From: Terriglobales bacterium
Lineage (GTDB): Bacteria; Acidobacteriota; Terriglobia; Terriglobales; Gp1-AA117
Assembly (NCBI GenBank): GCA_030150795.1
Contig: JASLFF010000150.1
Span: 1 to 8,866 of the forward strand
Direction of reading: 5' to 3'
DNA length: 8,866 nt
Shown here one piece after another: positions 1-6,059 of this stretch. The position numbers were made by a program, and so were the translations under genes. The notes below the pieces were generated by a model. It was not told the DNA's origin, did no database searches, and was given only the letters and a program-made list of their open reading frames with translations. Positions within the stretch are counted from its first letter, which is position 1. The number at the start of each line of letters is the position of its first letter.

Positions 1-93
1 GTGGCGGGACAAAACCTTCGATACGTGGTCCAGCCCTGCTGTGGAGACGAATAAGTTTTCAAATGCGTGGAAGATTGTTGCTATGACAACAAC
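1..93. other. Short flank downstream of the NAS-GNAT gene
   Basis: These 93 bases follow the TAA of the NAS-GNAT gene. No terminator hairpin was seen. Frames open to the edge exist on both strands (minus frame in phase with the upstream gene for 31 codons; plus frame from base 2 to 199), but none has a start codon with a ribosome binding site, so no gene is called. Confidence 0.4.
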
Positions 94-1500
94 TTATTTG
101 ACGGTGGCAGAATCTGCGCTGGCCCTTGTCTTGTCGCCCCGAAGTTCTCTCAAGCGTTCTTTAAGTTCTTCAGTGGTTTGGGTTAAATACAGCCCCTGAT
201 ACCTCTTCCCGTCGGCCCGCGAGTAGTCGGCCAATAGGCCATACTGTTTAAATCCAAAATGCTGCCACCATAAAGCTGCATGAGTGCCTGCCCGCACATC
301 AAGGCAAATCACTTCTCGCTTAAGCTCCTCGCACTTGCAGGCAATTTCCTCGAATGCGCGCAAAGCAAGGCCGCCTCCACGGAATGATGGATCGATTGTG
401 CCACGTGTGAGTTCGACAATATGCTGGTGGTTCGGTGAGGAATTCGGAGTAAGGATTAGCTGACCGACAATCACTCCATCCTTATAAGCAACAAGCACGT
501 GTCGGTGGCTTGACTCCACGTCCTTATTCAATTGCTGCATTAGGAGACTGCCGGTCTGATCATCAATAGGGCCCGGAAACCCAATGGTTGTCTCTTCCTC
601 TAAAGTACGATTCATTAAGCGTAAGAGCTGTCGTCCAGTATCGGAGTCCACGTTGTGCAGCCATTCCAACCGGATGTCTGCTGCGGCGCTTCCAGCAGCT
701 TCAAGCAACCATGTGGAAATTACCTGTTGCCCTTGCGCAAGCTGTTGTGCCTTGGGGTAGAAGCCACGGCGGTCGCGGTCTGAGATGCTTTCATAGATCA
801 GTTGCCAAATCCCGCACGATGTCCGGCAGAGGATCTGGCAACCCGGCTGGGAACGTTTTCTGACGGTCTTGAGAACGCTCTTTTTAGGGCTGAACAGAAT
901 CCCGATCACAACAAGATCGTAGTTGTGAATGTCGTAATCAGAATCCTTGTCGCCTAGCACGGTCACCGCACCACTAGCGCCATAGCTCTCAACCACTTTG
1001 CGCGAGATCTCAATGGCACTGGAATCACGGGCCACACAATCAACCGGCACACCCGTTTCCGCGTGAAGCAGGAGCGCGCTAATGGGAAGTGCCCCACTTC
1101 CAAGAAACAGAATACGTTGAAGGGTAGACCGAGAAATCAGCGCCAGTTCGCGTTTCACCAGCGCTGAAAATCTCTCGTAAAGAAAATAGTCGTTGAGGGC
1201 AAGACCCCCTTTTACAAAGCGATGCGCAAACTGGTCCTCAAGCCGGGTCTGCCAGAAAGAGTAGGCTTCATTCGCGCGAGCCAACATTTCCGGCGAGATG
1301 CTGTCCAGAACAGTTTTGGCCTTAGTCCCATCCTGAGCCGCCGAGAGGATGAATTGCTCCATCTGCATGATTGCTTCATGCAGCTCAGAGAATTTGTGGT
1401 GATTCTCGCGGACGGTCTCATAACTTTCGCTTACACGCCTTAGAACCTGAGAGACTGTACCTTCTTCTTGCTCCGGAAAAATGCGGACTGCCACACTCAT
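94..1500 (-). CDS. Nicotianamine-synthase-like protein fused to a C-terminal GNAT acyltransferase domain
   Basis: The 468-residue product has two domains. Residues about 30-265 resemble the nicotianamine synthase family (SAM-dependent aminobutyryl transfer, class I methyltransferase-like fold). The SAM loop is LGSGALP at 133-139, matching the GSGxLP hallmark of NAS. Before it is a YExFxxLxxxE pattern (Y108 to E118), matching the family's tyrosine-rich helix and conserved glutamate. After it come the HNYDLVVIG strand (192-200) and a PGCQILCRT strand (219-227). Residues about 285-445 look like a GNAT domain, with an acyl-CoA pyrophosphate loop RGGGLA at 374-379 and the late HFGF motif at 414-417. 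The ATG has GAGG 6 bases upstream, overlapping the stop of the HDO gene, so the pair is probably coupled. Expected cytoplasmic. The real transfer reaction is unknown: it could be aminobutyryl transfer, methylation or SAM cyclisation. The domain calls are fairly firm; the function is inferred. Confidence 0.82.
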   Translation of the reverse strand: MSVAVRIFPEQEEGTVSQVLRRVSESYETVRENHHKFSELHEAIMQMEQFILSAAQDGTKAKTVLDSISPEMLARANEAYSFWQTRLEDQFAHRFVKGGLALNDYFLYERFSALVKRELALISRSTLQRILFLGSGALPISALLLHAETGVPVDCVARDSSAIEISRKVVESYGASGAVTVLGDKDSDYDIHNYDLVVIGILFSPKKSVLKTVRKRSQPGCQILCRTSCGIWQLIYESISDRDRRGFYPKAQQLAQGQQVISTWLLEAAGSAAADIRLEWLHNVDSDTGRQLLRLMNRTLEEETTIGFPGPIDDQTGSLLMQQLNKDVESSHRHVLVAYKDGVIVGQLILTPNSSPNHQHIVELTRGTIDPSFRGGGLALRAFEEIACKCEELKREVICLDVRAGTHAALWWQHFGFKQYGLLADYSRADGKRYQGLYLTQTTEELKERLRELRGDKTRASADSATVK

Positions 1501-1508
1501 TTCGCACC

Positions 1509-2252
1509 TCAGGCCGGAGTACCGACCGCGATTGGTTCGGAAAGCGTATAACCCTGTGCTTCATAGGATTTTTGAATTCCATCAAAGAAACGCCAGAACC
1601 TGTCACACGTTCCTTCCACGGCTTCAATCGCTTCCCGCTGCATTTTTTCAGTGGTGCAGATCTCAGACACCAGGTCCAGGCCGTCGCCAACGTGGTACAC
1701 ATCTTCCACCGCGTGCACGGCAAAGAAGGCCAGGTCCTCAGGCTTCAATCCATACATCTCCGGTATCAGTTGGTCTTTGGTCTTCCCTGCCTTGGTCTCA
1801 AGGCTCTGCCCTTCAGAAGCGATCATGACGGCAGCAGCGCCCATGTGCACCGTTGCCGGGTTGTCACACAGTTGTTTGCGATATTCGACCAAGTCGATGG
1901 TGGTGGGCAGCGGCACCTCATCTTCTATTTGTTGCTTGGTGAGACCCAAAGCCAGAATGAAGCGCTCCATGAGTTCCATGTGATTCGCAGTCTTTGAAAG
2001 CGCACCTGTCTCTTCTTCATAGAGGTTCACGGCCAACGCAGTCCTAGACTTCTGGATTGGACAGTGGCAATAAATCTGTCCCAGATAGCCGGTGAAGGCC
2101 CTGGTCAAGTGAAAAGCCTGAAGCGACATTTTGCTGACCAGCGGAAGGTTCTTCTTGGGTTTAGCCATCTCTTGAAGGACTGGGTGGTCCAGAGTAAGCC
2201 TCTTATGCAACGTTTGTTCCAGTTTGTTTCTGAATTCCTCTTTGCTCAACAT
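1509..2252 (-). CDS. Haem-oxygenase-like diiron oxidase/oxygenase (HDO; PqqC/TENA-like fold)
   Basis: The 247-residue product matches the iron-containing PqqC/CADD/UndA/SznF-type HDO superfamily in length and motifs. All six expected metal ligands are visible in order: a glutamate in NLYEEETG (77-83, probably E80), H91 in NHMEL, E147 in MIASEG, then H180, D184 and H187 in the HAVEDVYH pattern. This argues for a true diiron enzyme and against cofactor-free PqqC. Family members oxidise or cleave amino acids and fatty acids with O2 (N-oxygenation, desaturation, C-C cleavage); the substrate here is unknown. The ATG start is supported by a strong AAGGAGAT 7 bases or fewer upstream. It lies after a 287-base gap and 8 bases before the NAS-GNAT gene, so the two products probably act on one substrate. 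No signal peptide or membrane segment is seen, so a cytosolic enzyme is expected. Confidence 0.88.
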   Translation of the reverse strand: MLSKEEFRNKLEQTLHKRLTLDHPVLQEMAKPKKNLPLVSKMSLQAFHLTRAFTGYLGQIYCHCPIQKSRTALAVNLYEEETGALSKTANHMELMERFILALGLTKQQIEDEVPLPTTIDLVEYRKQLCDNPATVHMGAAAVMIASEGQSLETKAGKTKDQLIPEMYGLKPEDLAFFAVHAVEDVYHVGDGLDLVSEICTTEKMQREAIEAVEGTCDRFWRFFDGIQKSYEAQGYTLSEPIAVGTPA

Positions 2253-2539
2253 TTTTTATCTCCTTGATTTAATTGCGAGTGAATTTGTATTGCAAAACAA
2301 CGACATCGAGTGACTTACTCTGGAAATGCCACATGTTTTCTTACGTGAAATTCTTGCAGGATGCTGTGGAGGGACAACTTCATCGTCTAGCATTCGTGCG
2401 ACCTAGCGTGTCCGGGCCTCAGTAGCGAGTCCCGAGCGCCATGGGCCATTTAGGGTTTGCTGAAGAAAATTTGCCGTCGAATGTGCTTGGCCGGTAAAAC
2501 AGCTTGATCGCGTAGAGCCGGGCCGGTAACAACAACTAT
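2253..2539 (-). other. Intergenic gap between amidohydrolase and HDO genes
   Basis: These 287 bases are the only sizeable non-coding stretch. No RNA gene or credible small ORF was seen. It holds a 9-base direct repeat, GGCCGGTAA on the plus strand, at 2489-2497 and 2521-2529. It also holds an imperfect hairpin at 2413-2434 (CGGG/CCCG plus CTC/GAG, one mismatch, 6-base loop) without a T run on either side. Near the HDO start, TTGCAA and TTAAAT on the minus strand are 17 bases apart, a 4/6 plus 4/6 match to a sigma-70 promoter. However, transcription would begin inside the ribosome binding site, so this is doubtful. The gap may carry a second promoter or an attenuation element for the last two genes, but nothing in it is decisive. 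Confidence 0.5.
2258..2265 (-). promoter_or_regulatory. Strong Shine-Dalgarno for the HDO gene
   Basis: On the minus strand AAGGAGAT precedes the ATG at 2252-2250, with 7 bases between AAGGAG and the start. It is the best ribosome binding site in the window and fixes the HDO start. Its strength contrasts with the weak sites of the cyclase and amidohydrolase genes and fits a gene that is translated independently rather than by coupling. Confidence 0.8.
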
Positions 2540-3517
2540 TTAGGCAGCCACGCTCACTTCAGTTTCGAGAAGACGAGAGATATTTTGATGAAGCACCAGT
2601 GATTTCTCTCTGTCGTTTAATTCGGCCAGAGGGCCGGTCTCCGCTGTGACTGCTGCGACAAAATCTTTCTGGGTGCCTTGCAGACGAAACACTGGAAAGT
2701 CCGTCCCGAACATCACTTTATGATTGATTCCCACGGATACCACTTTTTTGACCGCCGTGGCGGCAGGATCATAGCCGAGCGTCGTCTGAAAACCGCTGAT
2801 GTCCAGGTAAACGTTAGGTCTAAACCTGCACATCATGATGCACTCTTCCACGAAGCTGACTGCGCCGTGGGCCAGAATGAAATTCACGGTCGGGAACAGA
2901 CGCGCTGCTTCGTCGACAAGGAATGGTGCAGCAAAGTTGAAATCCAAAACCGGTGATGTGGGGCCAATATGCAACAGGACAGGAACACGATGGTACGCAC
3001 AGAGTTCGTAGTAAGGAAACAATGAACGGTCACTTGGACTATAACCACAGGGAGGATATAGCTTGAGCCCGCGAAACCCGAACTCCACAAGTGAGCGCTC
3101 GAACAACGCTAATTCATCTTTGCCCCAGCGCGGATCAACTCCTCCAAACACTTCGAATCTTCCCGGATGACGCTGCAGTACCTCGCGATGCCTGTGATAT
3201 GACTCTTCAATCGTAAGCTTGCAGTCCTTGAGAGCATAGGTGAAGTCTGGAATCAGTAGGACGGTCTTGCTGATTCCGCTTTCGTCCATCTCCGCAACCA
3301 GAGCATCGCACAAGGGATCCTGCATCTTGCTCATGAACATGGCGGTAAGCTTTTTCGCCGTCACAGGAACACCCTGCGCCGAAAGCGCAACCACCATATT
3401 CGCCACCGATCCCACGACAAACGACATGGGATTATGCTCTTCAGAAGCAATATGACAGTGGGAATCTACGATCTTCAAAGCGTCGGGGCCCTCGTCTTCA
3501 ATAATGTTTCTGCTCAT
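2540..3517 (-). CDS. Amidohydrolase-2 family metal-dependent hydrolase/decarboxylase
   Basis: The 325-residue product is a TIM-barrel protein of the amidohydrolase-2 group (ACMSD-like). The metal-site elements appear in the usual order: HxH in DSHCHI (H20, H22), the strand KLYPP (152-156), H183 in LLHIG, H217 in LAHG, and the C-terminal aspartate D273 in GTDFP. The active site therefore looks intact. Family members hydrolyse C-N, C-O or lactone bonds or perform non-oxidative decarboxylation; the sequence does not choose between these. The start ATG overlaps the ACP stop codon (ATGA), with only a weak AAGAG upstream, so translation is probably coupled to the ACP. It is the last gene before the 287-base gap. 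A tailoring or release step on the ACP-bound or freed product is a reasonable inference. Confidence 0.87.
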   Translation of the reverse strand: MSRNIIEDEGPDALKIVDSHCHIASEEHNPMSFVVGSVANMVVALSAQGVPVTAKKLTAMFMSKMQDPLCDALVAEMDESGISKTVLLIPDFTYALKDCKLTIEESYHRHREVLQRHPGRFEVFGGVDPRWGKDELALFERSLVEFGFRGLKLYPPCGYSPSDRSLFPYYELCAYHRVPVLLHIGPTSPVLDFNFAAPFLVDEAARLFPTVNFILAHGAVSFVEECIMMCRFRPNVYLDISGFQTTLGYDPAATAVKKVVSVGINHKVMFGTDFPVFRLQGTQKDFVAAVTAETGPLAELNDREKSLVLHQNISRLLETEVSVAA

Positions 3518-3801
3518 GACTCTTGGCCTACTTGCGCTTTGCTCATGATGTCACGGGCCGCGGCGATCAGGTCATCCACGGTTTTGAGCTTGGCGACATT
3601 GATCTCAATACCTAATTGGACGATATCAATTCCGAACAACTCCTCAAACCGGAACACTAATGACAGCATTCCGATAGAGTCCAGGCCTAATTCTTTTTGC
3701 AGGCTGGTAGCCTTGGTAATTTTTACTTTCTTAAACTTGCCTGCAACTCCTGAGGCAATCAGCCCCATGATTTGCTCATCGAATTGGGCATCAAGCTCCA
3801 C
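3514..3801 (-). CDS. Freestanding acyl carrier protein
   Basis: The 95-residue product has the typical size and helix pattern of a carrier protein. The phosphopantetheine site is LGLDSIGML with Ser42 as the attachment residue, followed by the acidic helix-II stretch FEELFGIDI and a C-terminal VDDLIAAARD helix. It should be converted to the holo form by a phosphopantetheinyl transferase encoded elsewhere. The gene starts with GTG, whose first base overlaps the last base of the ligase TAG stop, and AGGAG lies 6 bases upstream. It shares ATGA with the amidohydrolase start. The position directly after an acyl ligase suggests that the ligase loads this carrier. No ketosynthase or condensation domain is near, so it probably presents a single acyl unit rather than taking part in chain elongation. 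Confidence 0.92.
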   Translation of the reverse strand: MELDAQFDEQIMGLIASGVAGKFKKVKITKATSLQKELGLDSIGMLSLVFRFEELFGIDIVQLGIEINVAKLKTVDDLIAAARDIMSKAQVGQES

Positions 3802-5405
3802 TAAGCGCTCCTGGCAACCGTTTTACCGCTTTTTCCGTTACCGTTCAGGAAGTGTTGAGCAATCTTTCTTCGGTCAAGTTTCAGATTAGGACGCAGAAAG
3901 CCGTTCTCCCGAGAAAACGTCTGGTCGCTAAAAATCACCGTGTCCACAGTAAGAGACGGTTTGCGCTCGTTGAGCTGGTCAACGAACTGCTGAATGCGGA
4001 CTCTGACTGACACGTCTTCCAAGTTTTTGGGAAGGACGACGGCCACAAGATTCGGTGAGTCCTCATGGGCAAACACTACAGACCGCGCAACGTCAGGACA
4101 TGCATCAATTTCCGCTTCAGGAAGCTCAGGATGAACCTTGTTCCCGCCGGAAGTCACGATCATTTCTTTCTTGCGTCCGATCAGGTAGAGATATCCATCT
4201 TTGTCAAACCTGCCTACGTCCCCCGTAGCAACCCGGTTCCGAGTGATGAATGTCTGCTCTGCCTCGCCATCAGCGCACTCGAAATAGGTGGAGGCAATCC
4301 GGTAGTCGCGAATAGCGATCACCTCTCCATCGGGAGCAAGTTCCACCCGTACTCCCGGCAGCGGTCGTCCTACAGAGCCCAGCTTGCAATCCCCAGGTAC
4401 GTTCAGGGCAATGCCGCCAAACTCAGTCATGCCATAAGTCTCATAGAGCGGTAGTTGCATTAGACGAAAGAGTTCGAGCGTAGACCGTTTAATCCCGGCC
4501 ATGCCAGTGACCATGAAACGCATCTTGCCACCTAAAGCTTCATAGGCATCTTTGAAAAGCCCGCGGGCAACACGCGCGCGGAGGGCCTGCGAAGGCAGCA
4601 TGCGGATAATTGCACCCGCGCTCCGTGCCGTCCAGCGTTTCCATCGGGGAAGATTGTAGAAGCGATTTTCGAAAGCTTCATAGAGCATTGGCGGAGCAAC
4701 CAGAATGGTGGGATGGAGGTCTTTCAGCGCACGGAAGAGGCGATTCGGATCAGTGACGATGAGATCAAACCCATACCACAAGGCCGAGTAATACATGAGG
4801 CGCTGCTGAAAGTTCGAAATCGGCAGGAACAGCAACAAGCAGTCATCCGGCAATGGTTCAGCCCGTTGAGTGAACGCGTCAACACTGGCTTCAATACCCT
4901 GCCGCCACAAGGTAAGCCCCTTCAACCGGCCTGACGATCCTGAAGAAAAAACCAGCCCTGTTGTCTCAAACTCCCAATCCGCCGGACCTGCGGGGCGCGG
5001 AATTGCCCGAATGTTCTCATTTTCGGCATCGAGAAAAGCCACAGCGGAGCCCTGCGCCGCCTTGTGCTGTTTTTCTGACGACGGCACCAGCAGCAGTGAC
5101 AATGAATACTTATCAATCAGCTGGTCCGCGCTCATGCTGGCAAAATCATCAGTGAACGCCACGGAGAGCGCCCGTAGTTCCAGAAGAGCCAGATCATAGA
5201 TGATCCATTCGTAACAGTTGCACGCCCAAATACCAACGCGAGCCCCAGGCTGGATTCCACAGTTTCTTAACCATGCGCACGCCGCCATTACATCCGTATG
5301 AACGGTTTGGTGGTCCCGTTTGACAACTTTGCCTTTCTCGAACGTAATAATCACGTTCTGGCGCTTTTTCTCGGCGATGTGCGAACTCAGCTTTCTGAGG
5401 TCCAT
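3801..5405 (-). CDS. AMP-forming acyl ligase (long-chain acyl-CoA/acyl-ACP synthetase type)
   Basis: The 534-residue product is an ANL-superfamily adenylate-forming enzyme with all core motifs. The P-loop-like motif SSGSSGRLKG is at 154-163, YGMTE at 324-328, the hinge region TGDVGRFDKDGYLYLIGRKK at 394-413, and the C-terminal catalytic lysine is probably K509 in RPNLKLDRRK. This last motif, and the FLPISNFQQR segment after the P-loop (193-202), resemble long-chain fatty-acyl synthetases more than NRPS adenylation domains. It should activate a carboxylic acid with ATP and transfer it to CoA or, given the adjacent gene, to the ACP. The ATG has AGGAG 6 bases upstream and begins 12 bases after the hydrolase stop. 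The extreme C-terminus is a short Lys/Ser-rich tail. Substrate chain length cannot be read from the sequence. Confidence 0.9.
   Translation of the reverse strand: MDLRKLSSHIAEKKRQNVIITFEKGKVVKRDHQTVHTDVMAACAWLRNCGIQPGARVGIWACNCYEWIIYDLALLELRALSVAFTDDFASMSADQLIDKYSLSLLLVPSSEKQHKAAQGSAVAFLDAENENIRAIPRPAGPADWEFETTGLVFSSGSSGRLKGLTLWRQGIEASVDAFTQRAEPLPDDCLLLFLPISNFQQRLMYYSALWYGFDLIVTDPNRLFRALKDLHPTILVAPPMLYEAFENRFYNLPRWKRWTARSAGAIIRMLPSQALRARVARGLFKDAYEALGGKMRFMVTGMAGIKRSTLELFRLMQLPLYETYGMTEFGGIALNVPGDCKLGSVGRPLPGVRVELAPDGEVIAIRDYRIASTYFECADGEAEQTFITRNRVATGDVGRFDKDGYLYLIGRKKEMIVTSGGNKVHPELPEAEIDACPDVARSVVFAHEDSPNLVAVVLPKNLEDVSVRVRIQQFVDQLNERKPSLTVDTVIFSDQTFSRENGFLRPNLKLDRRKIAQHFLNGNGKSGKTVARSA
3808..3812 (-). 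promoter_or_regulatory. Shine-Dalgarno deciding the GTG start of the ACP gene
   Basis: On the minus strand AGGAG lies 6 bases before the GTG at 3801-3799, inside the last codons of the ligase gene. The next in-frame ATG (residue 12) would remove part of helix I. The GTG is therefore the better start, and it makes the two genes overlap by one base. Confidence 0.7.
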
Positions 5406-5417
5406 GCCATACTCCTG

Positions 5418-6053
5418 TCAGGAAGTCGCTACAGCCGAACATGAAACACCCATGCCCGCGGATTCAGCTTCGATGCAATCTGAAATTGATTCAGGCACGC
5501 ACGATTGAGATATCAGCCCATCCGCATTTCGGAAGAATTCTTTGAGCATATCCGCCACGAATTCAGGCCGGTCATACAGGCAATAGTGTGTCGCGCCTTT
5601 TACGTGTACGTGCCGTGCATGGGGGAAGAGGGCTGCAGCTTCAAACGAACCAGCCGGCGTTGCAACCTGGTCGTATTCGGCACTGATCAACAGCACCGGC
5701 ACCGTAACTTGCGCGAGCTTGGGTCGCACATCGTACTTCCAGAAATCAACCAACTGATGGGCATAGTTGAGGGTTGTTTCTTGCGTGCGAAATGGCGCCA
5801 GAACATAACCCTTGAGGTCGGCATTCATAAGGGAAAGCACGTCTATGCTCAACTGCTCGCCGCCCTTCTCCAGCATCTCTGTTTCATTCTCTTCATCGCG
5901 TGAGTTCAAAGTGTTCATCACTGAAGTGGCCATCGCCGGCTTGCGCACCAGCATGCGGCACAGTGTTTCCATGTTGTGCTCGTAGGGACTGTCGAGTTCT
6001 TCAGGTCCACCGTCACATTTCAGGGTGTTGTTTAGGAGGACCATGGAACGCAC
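5418..6053 (-). CDS. C-terminal part of an interrupted alpha/beta hydrolase
   Basis: This ORF encodes the second half of an alpha/beta hydrolase fold. It opens with the strand RSMVLLNN that normally follows the nucleophile helix, continues through a helical lid (about residues 20-110), and supplies the catalytic acid D128 in LLISAEYDQVATP and the histidine H156 in GATHYCLYD. It lacks the nucleophile, which sits in the upstream ORF in the same reading frame, separated only by TAA and one codon. The nominal GTG start at 6053-6051 has no ribosome binding site and lies inside a conserved strand, so it is unlikely to be a natural start. Functional protein would need readthrough, reinitiation with fragment assembly, or a corrected sequence. 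The stop is 12 bases before the ligase start. Confidence 0.75.
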   Translation of the reverse strand: MRSMVLLNNTLKCDGGPEELDSPYEHNMETLCRMLVRKPAMATSVMNTLNSRDEENETEMLEKGGEQLSIDVLSLMNADLKGYVLAPFRTQETTLNYAHQLVDFWKYDVRPKLAQVTVPVLLISAEYDQVATPAGSFEAAALFPHARHVHVKGATHYCLYDRPEFVADMLKEFFRNADGLISQSCVPESISDCIEAESAGMGVSCSAVATS

Positions 6054-6056
6054 GAC

Positions 6057-6059
6057 TTA
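6057..6059 (-). other. In-frame TAA interrupting the SDR-hydrolase fusion gene
   Basis: Minus-strand codons read CGT CGC CCT TAA GTC GTG CGT TCC ATG, that is RRP-stop-VVRSM, and the frame is open on both sides. Family hydrolases usually continue from the nucleophile helix directly into this strand with a residue such as Glu or Gln at the stop position. A single base change (GAA or CAA to TAA) would explain it. No frameshift is involved: both ORFs share one frame. Confidence 0.85.

Noticed and set aside
1..199. Plus-strand frame open from base 2 to 199 as the end of a convergent gene
   Set aside because: It would overlap the NAS-GNAT gene by about 106 bases and shows no recognisable motif; it cannot be judged without the flanking sequence.
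1371..1997. Plus-strand ORF of 208 residues
   Set aside because: It lies antisense across the HDO and NAS-GNAT genes, crosses the boundary between them, and has no recognisable domain; it is a shadow frame.
2266..2294. TTGCAA-17-TTAAAT as a sigma-70 promoter for the HDO gene
   Set aside because: Only 4 of 6 matches in each box, and transcription would begin within the Shine-Dalgarno sequence.
2413..2434. Hairpin as a transcription terminator after the amidohydrolase
   Set aside because: The stem has a mismatch and neither side has a T run, so it is not a convincing intrinsic terminator.
2387..2449. Minus-strand 20-residue ORF in the intergenic gap
   Set aside because: No ribosome binding site and no recognisable peptide pattern; expected by chance.
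3434..3889. Plus-strand ORF of 151 residues
   Set aside because: Antisense to the ACP and parts of both neighbours, all of which carry clear motifs on the other strand.
5505..5903. Plus-strand ORF of 132 residues
   Set aside because: Antisense to the hydrolase C-terminal half, which has conserved Asp and His motifs; no start signal or domain.
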